DNA from: Lodderomyces elongisporus
Taxonomy: Eukaryota; Ascomycota; Pichiomycetes; Serinales; Debaryomycetaceae
Assembly (NCBI RefSeq): GCF_030384665.1
Contig: NC_083679.1
Coordinates: forward strand, 186,001-250,000
Reading direction: 5' to 3'
Length of the DNA stretch: 64,000 nucleotides
In this document: positions 55,308 to 64,000 of the stretch, piece after piece
Numbering within the stretch: the stretch's first letter is position 1
How the letters are laid out: every line of letters begins with the position of its first letter
Made by a program: the position numbers and the translations under genes
The notes under the pieces: generated by a model
Seen by the model: only the letters and a program-made list of their open reading frames with translations
Databases searched by the model: none
Told to the model about the DNA's origin: nothing

Positions 55308-57064
55308 TTTTCTTTCTCTCTCTGTCACCGAAAGATAAGAAATGAAAAATAAAATAAATAACAATAATAACAAATTTTTGAAATCCCATTTTTGTTTTGT
55401 TTTATTTTTTCTCAATTCAATTTATTATTAACAATCTTATTATTGTTATTATTAATATTATTAATATTGCTTAAGTGTGTGTGTGTATACTAAAAGCCTC
55501 ACCTTTTTCTTTTATTTAATTCTTTGCTAAAAGGGAAACAAATTAGTCTGTGGCATCCCACACGGCATTTGGTTATCTAACGCACAATGTCCTAGATGTG
55601 GATTAGTAGATTTTAATCTCTGGCTCTTGATATGTGTCTGATGTCTGATGTCTGCTTGACGCTTTCTTTAGTCTCTCTCTCTCTTATCTTCTTTACAATA
55701 ACATATTGTGCATTACAGATCTACATTCAGACACAACTTTTTACTTCGCCTTAGTCCAGACAGCAAAACGTTTTTCTTTTTTATACTAAAAAAAAAGAAA
55801 CAATTAGAAATAGGAGAACCGAAAAGTAAAAGGAAGGAGAACAGAACAAACAAATAGAATAAGTGGTAGTTATTGTGGTGGGTGGTGGGGGATCGTATGT
55901 GCATCCTAATCTGGGGTATATTCCCTATACATTATTTTTTTTGTTTTCCCCCAAAAGAAAAAATAAAAAGAAAAATGTCTGAGTCAGGAGAGAATGAACA
56001 ACAAAAGGAAAACAAAAGAATAATAAAAACCATGTAGACACAAAATGTTGTATGTATATATATAAATTATTAGTGTCTGGCATTTCTTGTATAAAAGATT
56101 ATAATGTGCAGTGATTGCACATGGCCTTGACAATATACGGAGAATGAAATTAAACCATCCGTGTTTTCCCAAGTGACATTTGCATTACTAAGAAGGAAGA
56201 AAGGAAAGAAAGAAAGGACATGGTAGAATGATATATCAATGGAGGATGAAGTGGGGTGTACAAGGAAAAGGTGATGTTGAAAAAGAGTGTGACTACCCGA
56301 TTGTTGGCGTATATGTATATATATTTTTGTATAATCGTGTATATGTTTGTGTGTATGAGAGTACGGGACCGCATCTAATATTGGCGACATAAAACGTATG
56401 AGCTTTAGTCTCCATAGAAAAAAAATTGAGCGAAAATAAAATGAAGGGGGGGGAGGCGAAGGAAACAAAAATTTCACCTAGCCCCTATCAACCTAATTTT
56501 CAATTCTTTAATTGTTCAAAGTGTTCTATTGTTCTACATATTCGTGCAAAAGTACGTCACGGCTGAATCATCAGACGGAGAAGCGGAGGCAAAAGAGACA
56601 GAATTATAAAAGTTAAATGTTGAAAAAAAAATAGGAGGAAAAAAAAAAATAACAGAAAATGTCAGGTTTTAAACTCGAATGACTTACCGAAAGTTACAGT
56701 TACGGTTGTTATGTATTATTTGAAGATCAACAGAAAAGGAAGAAGAAGAAGAACAAGAAGAACAATAGAGTTTTATTTTCAACCTCTTTCACTGTCTATG
56801 TCCTATATATAGATATGTATGTATAGATATATATATATATAGATAGATAGATATAAATATCCCATCCTGATGATGATGACGATGATGATGATACTATATG
56901 ACAGTATAATGTGATAAGTCCGTTCCTTAGCTGTTCTTCAAAACAGCATTTACATTCTCACGCACACACTCTCTCTCTCTTTCTTTCTCTCTCTCTCTCT
57001 CCATTTATATATCACTTCAATGGTTCTAGACTTGACTTGATTGTTCTGTCACATTCTCCAATGT

Positions 57065-57066
<2 letters not shown>

Positions 57067-57104
<38 letters not shown>
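57067..57104. repeat. AT dinucleotide repeat (19 units)
   Basis: Uninterrupted AT repeat of 38 bases. Confidence 0.95.
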
Positions 57105-57107
<3 letters not shown>

Positions 57108-57470
57108 TACTTCTTTCTAAGTTTAGGCTTCTACACAGTGCCAATGTTGGTGCCACACACTTAAGCATCAAACCACAAATTGACAGACTCATTCTCTTAT
57201 GCGCTTAACTCTATACCAAAATACCTCTGAAAACTTTACCTTTCTCTTTTATCTTCTATTTCACACAATAGTCTAATTTTCTATTTCCCTTAATTGCCCT
57301 GTGCTTTTAACTATTTTGTTCTATCTTGTCTGTATGTGTCTACCTTGTTTCTTTTTCTATGATGCAACATGTTACTTCTTTCTCTATCTTTCTCTCTTTA
57401 CATCCTAATCTGTAAGTTTTTGTCACAAATGTCTCCAATTTACCATCAATGCAAACAATGAGTGCTACAT

Positions 57471-57488
57471 TGACGTCAACAACACGTG
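57471..57488. promoter_or_regulatory. CRE (TGACGTCA) next to E-box (CACGTG)
   Basis: The 8-base palindrome TGACGTCA at 57471-57478 is followed 4 bases later by CACGTG at 57483-57488. Both are full-site palindromes for bZIP (CREB/ATF/Sko1) and bHLH (Cbf1/Pho4) factors; adjacency in an AT-rich desert suggests a composite element, by inference. Confidence 0.45.
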
Positions 57489-57934
57489 TGAAAATGCAAC
57501 ACTTATGGAAATAGGAAGATAATCAATTGTTTATGAGCAAGTCTCTCTTTATGTTTCTAGAGTTCTTACTATTGGGAAATAACAAATTGTTAGAATAAAC
57601 TAACAATACAGTGCAAGAAAAATGAAAAAAAGAAGAAAAGAAAAGAAGAAAAAGAAGAATGGAAGGAACAATCACAACTAAGAAATGTGATCCTACAATA
57701 GAGCTAGACAATTTTTCAGCTTGTCCTTTTTCTCCCTCTCCCTTCTTTTGTACCATTATTGTATTAGACTAAACAGTTCCTATACAGGAGAAGCTTAAAA
57801 CCCCGGTATCAGGAGAGATTGACAGATCTGCAACACCTATTTTGTACATTATAGATTATATTTTTATTTTTGTTTTTATTTTTATTTTTATTTTTATATT
57901 AATTTTTAAGTGTCTGCATTATTCAGCTCACAAA

Positions 57935-58072
57935 ATGTTGGCTTTGTTTGATGAACTTATAGAGAAGTGCCAGACACTGTTACACATAGAATTATTTGTG
58001 AAAAACCACAGATTAAACAGAGAGTATAAGAGCATTAGAAATATATTGAAATTGAAAATGAATCCTGAATAA
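57935..58072 (+). CDS. Possible 45-residue protein (weak)
   Basis: An ATG frame reads MLALFDELIEKCQTLLHIEL and goes on with a basic amphipathic-looking helix to a TAA at 58072. Upstream it is open through a TTTTTA tract. No family recognised and no spliced partner found; only its balanced composition singles it out. Confidence 0.18.
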   Translation: MLALFDELIEKCQTLLHIELFVKNHRLNREYKSIRNILKLKMNPE

Positions 58073-58957
58073 AAGAAAAACACAGCTACTGAAGCTTACA
58101 ACTTACGGCATAAGAAAAGATGATAAGTTCAGATCCGACTTAGGAGTATTACTACTCCCCCCCAACACTATCTGCTGACACTTTTTATCTCTACCACAAG
58201 AAAAAAGAATAGACCTTTATATCCATGTACACTGGGCTAAGTAGATACTGTTGAGATTAAGACTTGAGCAGAGTGTACACAAACAATTTAAGAAAGAAAA
58301 AACAGAGTGTCTGTGTCTTTATCTGTGTTACAGAGAGAGAGGCGACAGAGCTGAGAAAGTTCGTAAATCAACCACTCTTTCGAAAACTAATTGTTGAGTC
58401 ACACTGATATGGTACCCCATTTCTTCTTTCTATTTTTTTTTATTATTTTTTTCTTATTTTTTTTTTTCATAATTACAAAAGCACACTTCTCTTGGTGTAG
58501 AATAAATTTACAAAACAAACAAACAGAAAAAAAAAAAATCACCCATCAATGAAATAGACCCTGACAGAATATTGCAGAGTAAACTTGAAGCAAGAACAAA
58601 AGCAAATGAAACAAGTAATAGGAAACTAAGGAGAAACTAAGGAGTCTCTAGCAAAGTCAACAACAAGGAGAAAGGAAAAGAAAAAAAGGAGACAGGTATG
58701 TGTAACACCACGCCATTTTCTTAAATAACACACCCATTCGTAAATATATATATAGTATATATATATAGTATCTACATATATGTAGGTTAACATTTCCCGA
58801 ATGGTATCAAGACTTCAATTGTAGAAACGCCTTGAAATCTGTACATATTGAATTTGCTTTCAAATGACCAATACCGGTAAAAAAAAAAAAGAAAAGAAAA
58901 AAAGAAACAATTGAACTAAACTAAATAAAGCTAAATAAGACTGAACTAAAGTAAATT

Positions 58958-59014
58958 AAACTAATCAAATCCAAGCAAAGCAAAGTAAAACTAATCAAAT
59001 CCAAGCAAAGCAAA
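58958..59014. repeat. 30-bp direct repeat, AAACTAATCAAATCC type x2
   Basis: A 27-base word occurs twice, exact, 30 bases apart, followed by CAAAG-type repeats to about 59034. Confidence 0.92.
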
Positions 59015-60422
59015 ACAAAGCAAAGTAAAGCAAAACCAGACAGAATGAGGAATAGTTGGTGGACTTGTATGATGCCCAGCCATAACCCTCCTTTTCACAA
59101 TTCATTCTCCAACCTCTCTTAAATGCAAAATCACTGCTTTTTCTTTTCATTTTGCAAGTTCACACAGAGACTAAAAAATTAAAAAATTAAAAAAAATAAA
59201 AAAACAAAAAAAATAAAACAACAAAAAAAATAAAATCTTCTGTGTCAAACTTGAGTGACAGCAACAACTTTTAAAAGCTATTGTGTTGTGCCAGTTAGTT
59301 GCAACGAAAGAAAAGTTGCAGTAAGCAGAAAGAGGAAGAAGAAGAAGAGAGAGAGAAGGAGAAGGAGAAAGAAGGATCCCGCCTTGCAAAAAGTCCATAT
59401 CTAAACCCAACAACACAAACTATGCATTTATACATATATATATACAGATACATTCTCATATACACACACACCCTGTTGTGTTTTGTGACATTATTCGTAA
59501 GTTGCAAAATATGTTCATACAAACATAAAAAAACCAAAATGACAGCGAACGATGAAAAAAAAAAAAGAAAGATTGTCAGACATTAAATCTTAATGTTGCA
59601 CACCCAGACACTAAATTCAGACACTAAAATGGAGTAGAAAGGATCAGACAGAAACGTTTCTGTATAAATGTAATGTTACTTAAAAATTGGAAAAGAAGAA
59701 GAAAAAAAATGAATTGTAAAAAAATGCATGGATTTAAGATGTTTGACATTTTATCCATATGATATCAAAAGACAGACACATAAAGGGAAATGAGAAGGAG
59801 ACAAAAAATGTCACGATTTGTAAGTGGGGAAAAACAAAAACTATGAAACTTGTCATCATCTATAATGTCATCTTCAATAACCCAATTGTGAATTATTCTC
59901 TTCTTCTTCCAAACCACTTTCCCTTCTACCCCCAGCCTTTTCTCCTTCCCTCAGCCCAGACTCTTCCTACACTAAAATCAGTTTAGCATTACATGTCAAA
60001 ATAGTGACAAAATAAACATTCCCCCACTCCCCACCTCTTTTCCAAAATTACCTTTCTTGTATTCGTGTAAACTTTTCATAAACACCAAATTAACACTACA
60101 AGTCTTTTTTTCAAATACTATTCTAACCAAAATAAACAAAATCTCTCCTTTTGTATCATCGAAACTTGTACATGTCAAACACAAAATGCAAAAAAATTAA
60201 AAATTAAAAGCAGAAAGTAAAAAGCAGAAAGTAAAAAAGAGAACATTTCAAAATTAGGCAAGTATATCCTTTCAAAAGCTCCTAACCACCACCACTACCA
60301 CTACCATAACCCCTTTCTTTTACCTTTCTAGCAACATATTTTCAACTCCATTCTCTCTTCATATAGTACACCTCTCCTATATTACTCGACTCCACAACAC
60401 TCAAACCCCTACCTAACCTTTC

Positions 60423-60426
<4 letters not shown>

Positions 60427-60453
<27 letters not shown>
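60427..60453. repeat. TA dinucleotide repeat
   Basis: About 13 TA units. Confidence 0.9.
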
Positions 60454-60456
<3 letters not shown>

Positions 60457-60535
60457 TCTACTTCTTGTATCCCACACTATTAGTAACCCCTATTAGTATC
60501 AAGATTATATAATCGGATAAACAATATATGAGAAA

Positions 60536-60631
60536 AAAGTTGACTAAGCTGACTAAGCCAACAAAACTGACAAAGTTCACCAAACTGACTAAACTGACTA
60601 AACTGATAAAATGGACAAAACTGACAAAGCC
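60536..60631. repeat. 9-bp degenerate minisatellite, AAACTGACT type
   Basis: About ten degenerate 9-base units; the plus strand reads KLT repeated. The 9-base period keeps a frame but the surrounding frame is not otherwise gene-like. Confidence 0.85.
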
Positions 60632-60939
60632 TCGTTTCACTCTACCGGGCATTCGGAATAACTCATATAATCTAAACCATTCACTTTTTCATATGTCTTA
60701 TACCATTCTGTTGTCTCTTTTGTTGCTCAACAATATATCATGAAAGAATAGAATACAACAGACTAGTCTAATTCTATTAATCTCCTGGTCTTTCAAGTAC
60801 TTTGACTCAGCTCCACCATTTTATAAAAATTAATAAAGAAAAACAAAACAAAAGAACTAAGCTCCCGTACTCCCATACTGTCGTACTCCCAATCCCTCCT
60901 TCTCCTTCTCCTTCTCCTCCTCATTTTCAACCACTCTGG

Positions 60940-60946
60940 CACGTGA
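60940..60946. promoter_or_regulatory. CACGTGA E-box upstream of the 443-residue gene
   Basis: CACGTGA about 350 bases before the ATG at 61293. Cbf1-type site by sequence; function inferred. Confidence 0.35.
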
Positions 60947-61292
60947 TCATTTTTACTCTCATCACACATAGAGCACAGAAAAAAAAAATGTATTAAAAGT
61001 TGTCATATAAAAAACAATAATAATAATAAACAGCATAGAAAAACAAAAATTAAAAAAAAAAAAGGTAAACACACCAGATCAAAAGTATATAAACTAAAAA
61101 TAAGAATATATATACAGACCATTGACGATCAAAATTAAACACCACCACCAAATAAACTTTCTGCCCTCCATTTTATTCTTCTTCCTTTTCTTACTGTCTA
61201 TATATATTCCTATTTCTACTTCCATTTCTATCCCTTTGTTTTCCACTATTGTGCACATTGAAGACCCACTGACTTATATCCTCCATTCAATA

Positions 61293-62624
61293 ATGACTGT
61301 TGAGACAGCAACAAATTATAGGACCACCCACACTTCCACTTCCACTTCCACTTCCACTTCCACTTCCACTTCTGATGCATTGATCCAATACTCAGACCAC
61401 ATTCTTGCGTCAATCGATAATCTTCTCAAGGTCGAGTACAACAAAAAGGGTCGCAAGTATCGATTTGTCAATAACGCATTCCAACGCATCCGACAGGAAG
61501 ATAAGCACTTGATCATATGTCCCGAACAACTCGACCTCCGGCTCTCGTTCTACTCGGCGTTTTTGATATTGTACAATATTGGACAAGGCGAAATACTCCA
61601 CCAGTTTCCAGACTTTTGCTGCACAATATTGGGGCTTGCGTCAAAATTGGAACTGGAACATTGGTACGAAGAAGAGAACTCGTCAATCTTGCATCTAAAA
61701 AATAGCAAAATCGACCCAAGGGAATTGATACAGGAAGAAGCAGACAATTTTATACAGCACCATCCAATAACCGATAAACACATTACCCAAGGTGTCAACT
61801 TGCTAATTTGTTCCAAGTTGAATTTCTTGCATACTGACCACCATGTAGGGACAAAACTCGAAGGCGTTTACCTACGCAATTACATTGAAGAGTACTTTGG
61901 CCAAGAGGCACTATTGTCGCACGACGTCTTGATTGCACTAAAGAGCTGTGTGCACTGGGGCAATATACGTGGTGTCCTATACAAACTAGGTGTGCCCCAT
62001 ATCAATACCACCCCAGAACTCATATCACGGTTTGCATCATTTCCTGAGCCCAATGACGAGTTGAAACAAAATGTATATGAACGGTATCCCAGTGGCACTT
62101 CTAAATACTCCTTGCTCAAGAAGGCTATGGATATACTTTGCGAGTATCGATATGCAAGATTGATCAAATTGGATACCAACATTTTCCACATTGAATGGCT
62201 CTACGACTTGTGTCGTGATATAGAGTCGAATCCAATTAGATACCACCTTCGTGCCAAAACCAAACAGTTGTGCTCGATGGAACCAGTCAACTTATCGGAA
62301 TTGACAATGAAATACAGCAAGTCTTCGCAGAAGCTATTCCAGTACGTTGCACTAATCATAAATGTGTTTTCTACTCAAGAGATGCAGTTCCTTATGCAGA
62401 ACTCCAAGATCCCCAAACTAAACCAGGAATTGATTGACGCACACCCAATTTTTTATAAAAGTTTGGTAGATTTGAGCAAGAAAATCGAGGTATACGAGTT
62501 GAAACAGTGGGACACAGGGGATGTTATTGCCAGATTACAGCAGGAGATAAACTGGAGCACAAAGGACTCGCTTTATTCTCAAGTGATGGAATATCAAGTC
62601 ACAAAACAAAAAGTAAATGAATAA
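61293..62624 (+). CDS. Unrecognised conserved-looking protein, 443 residues
   Basis: Starts at the first in-frame ATG (61293). A longer open frame begins at TTG 61122 and would add a hydrophobic, signal-like N-terminus, but it has no ATG and is AT-rich leader sequence. After a short T/S repeat (25 residues, encoded by TCCACT repeats) the sequence is well-behaved globular protein with mixed helix-like composition. Blocks include LLICSKLNFLHTDHHVG, LEGVYLRNYIEEYFGQ, CVHWGNIRGVLYKLGVP and YSLLKKAMDILCEYRYARLI. I recognise no catalytic motif, transmembrane segment or domain. It may be specific to this yeast clade. It lies at the far edge of the 11 kb desert and reads away from it. Confidence 0.85.
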   Translation: MTVETATNYRTTHTSTSTSTSTSTSTSDALIQYSDHILASIDNLLKVEYNKKGRKYRFVNNAFQRIRQEDKHLIICPEQLDLRLSFYSAFLILYNIGQGEILHQFPDFCCTILGLASKLELEHWYEEENSSILHLKNSKIDPRELIQEEADNFIQHHPITDKHITQGVNLLICSKLNFLHTDHHVGTKLEGVYLRNYIEEYFGQEALLSHDVLIALKSCVHWGNIRGVLYKLGVPHINTTPELISRFASFPEPNDELKQNVYERYPSGTSKYSLLKKAMDILCEYRYARLIKLDTNIFHIEWLYDLCRDIESNPIRYHLRAKTKQLCSMEPVNLSELTMKYSKSSQKLFQYVALIINVFSTQEMQFLMQNSKIPKLNQELIDAHPIFYKSLVDLSKKIEVYELKQWDTGDVIARLQQEINWSTKDSLYSQVMEYQVTKQKVNE

Positions 62625-63478
62625 GTAAATCGTTAAGTATATTAAATTAAGAATAAATTAAGAATAGAAATAAGAAGATTGCTTTTCTTTCCCTCATAGT
62701 TTTTTTTGCATTTCATTATATCTATCTTAATAAACGAGATGTGTAGAATGGTTGTTACTTCTGTTGTTGTTTTTTATTATTATTATTATTATTTTATTTT
62801 GTTTTATTTTGTGTGTGTTTTTTTGCATCTCGAGATTAATTGAACTACTGTTCTTTGTTGCACCTTATGAGCACATGAGATTTTCAAAATGTGTTTTTTA
62901 TATTTTGTTTCTTTGTTTCTTTGTTTCTTTCTGCTTTGGCTTTGGCTTTGGCCATTTATCTTCCTTTTGTCCAGAAGATAAATTTTTTGCTTTTTTTTTT
63001 GCTTTTCAATTTTTTTGCAGTGTAAATTATGCTGCGATGGACTTGTTTGTCGCTGCCAAGACACACACACACACACAAGCAAACAAGGAAACAAACATTG
63101 GCCAGAGTAGTGCTGTTTTTACATTGTTGTTATTTTAGAGCATTTTCTTGGTTTTGATAAAGTTTATAGAGGCAGAGGACTATGTAAACTGCATTCTGCA
63201 GGGTAAACTAGCTTTATTCGTTGGAGAATAGGTTGAGATATCTGTCTACAGTCCCCCCCCCCTGCTCTTTCTTTGGGCTACTTTTTCTGTTTTTCTTTTT
63301 TTGACCAATTTACAATTTACAATTTTCTCACAAACTCTTGTACTTATCAAACAAGCAACTGTATCAAGTGAATACTTTTACGAAAACCTTAACAAATAGC
63401 AGGGGAGAGAGGGAACAGGAAAGAAATACAGTATCAAAAAAGTAGTGGCGGGTTTCTTATTACACCATGTGCCACTTC

Positions 63479-63551
<73 letters not shown>

Positions 63552-64000
63552 CTTTTTCTTCCTCAAAGTATTCATATTATAACAAAATTTTTACTCTAAA
63601 CATGTTGTGTAGCTATGGGTTTACTTCGTACTTTTTTTTTTTGATTATTCTTCCTTTTAACCACTTCCTTTTCTCCTGTAACACTTTTCCAAATTTTTTT
63701 TTTGTGACTCAAATTGTCCCCAGATTTTTGCTTTGTTTTTGTAATTTTTTTTTTTTTATTTTTATTTTATTTTTTTTGTTTTGTTCGTCAACACTTCCAA
63801 TTTTTTTTTTAATTACTTTTTCCCATGATTACATAATCACAATAGCAATAGTTGAGAGAAAATTGGTGCATGAAAATAATTATTCCAACACCCAAAATAT
63901 ATAAATGTCTTGGTTATTACTGTGCCCCACCAAAAAAGAAGAAAAAAAACACACAAGAGAACAAAGAGATAATAAGCTATACAAGTATAAGAAGTAATGC
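62625..64000. other. Intergenic to the right window edge
   Basis: AT-rich, T-rich and CA-rich stretches, then an AAC24 repeat at 63479-63550. An ATG frame at 63467-63904 spans the AAC repeat (poly-N) and low-complexity F/I/L sequence and is not counted as a gene. Nothing else recognised. Confidence 0.8.
63479..63550. repeat. AAC trinucleotide repeat (24 units)
   Basis: 24 uninterrupted AAC units. Confidence 0.97.

Larger units (their letters stand above)
50288..61292. other. 11 kb gene desert between CUP9-like gene and the next gene
   Basis: No convincing gene. Contents listed separately include a solo LTR, clustered TGACAG and AGTGTCTG words, a CRE with E-box, minisatellites and TA repeats. 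Small ATG frames at 53889-54101 (+, 70 residues) and 57935-58072 (+, 45 residues) look somewhat protein-like but lack homologue recognition or context. A TACTAAC with CAG 10 bases on and a GTATGT downstream occurs at 51601-51641. Regulatory DNA or noncoding transcription is the likely role; inference. Confidence 0.75.

Noticed and set aside
61122..61292. Signal-peptide-like N-terminal extension of the 443-residue protein
   Set aside because: It would start at TTG, is AT-rich leader sequence, and no ATG lies in frame before 61293.
63467..63904. 145-codon frame with long poly-N
   Set aside because: It is carried by an AAC24 repeat and low-complexity F/I/L sequence; nothing gene-like besides length.
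1..64000. CRISPR arrays, prophage, integrons or other prokaryotic systems
   Set aside because: All recognised genes are eukaryotic; tandem repeats here are contiguous microsatellites, without spacers.

Overview
The window looks like nuclear DNA of a CTG-clade budding yeast (Saccharomycotina, Candida/Lodderomyces group). It is AT-rich, and its genes are mostly intron-poor. Leucine is written mainly as TTG, and CTG is very rare; if the CTG-clade code applies, the few CTG codons read as serine. Microsatellites and homopeptide runs (poly-Q, poly-N) are abundant, which reminds me most of Lodderomyces elongisporus, but the species is an inference. I found no tRNA, rRNA or CRISPR array.

Layout, left to right: a partial minus-strand regulator with a Rua1_C/DUF4451-like domain (1-2508); a SUR7-family eisosome protein; a 3.7 kb intergenic stretch; a Dal5/Thi73-type MFS permease; an unassigned protein kinase; the Q-rich RNA-binding protein WHI3; a 3.6 kb intergenic stretch; then a compact block with TRS33, IWR1, RPO41, ARG7/ECM42, a TDA5-like SDR, MRP49, RCO1, an intron-containing EBP1/PA2G4 homologue, LST7, a dithiol glutaredoxin, TRL1 and EXO70. 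From about 43 kb onward the density collapses. Only a TALE homeobox gene (CUP9-like, 49211-50287) and an unrecognised 443-residue protein (61293-62624) lie in the last 21 kb.

The genes are ordinary housekeeping and regulatory genes: mitochondrial transcription and translation (RPO41, MRP49), arginine synthesis in mitochondria (ARG7), RNA polymerase II import (IWR1), Rpd3S chromatin repression (RCO1), vesicle tethering and exocytosis (TRS33, EXO70), TORC1 signalling (LST7), tRNA splicing and HAC1 mRNA ligation (TRL1), redox (GRX) and cell-size control (WHI3). I see no operon-like functional cluster.

The most unusual part is the pair of gene deserts around the homeobox gene (6.2 kb upstream, 11 kb downstream). 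They hold a solo LTR with an exact 5-bp target duplication (52300-52753), eight copies of the octamer AGTGTCTG/CAGACACT, a dense set of TGACAG words (the classical TALE homeodomain half-site) concentrated at 52-60 kb, a 15-mer repeated 1.3 kb apart, a CRE next to an E-box, tandem UGUA elements and several 12-bp minisatellites. This is what a large regulatory region or long noncoding transcripts around a developmental-type switch gene could look like; the function is inference.
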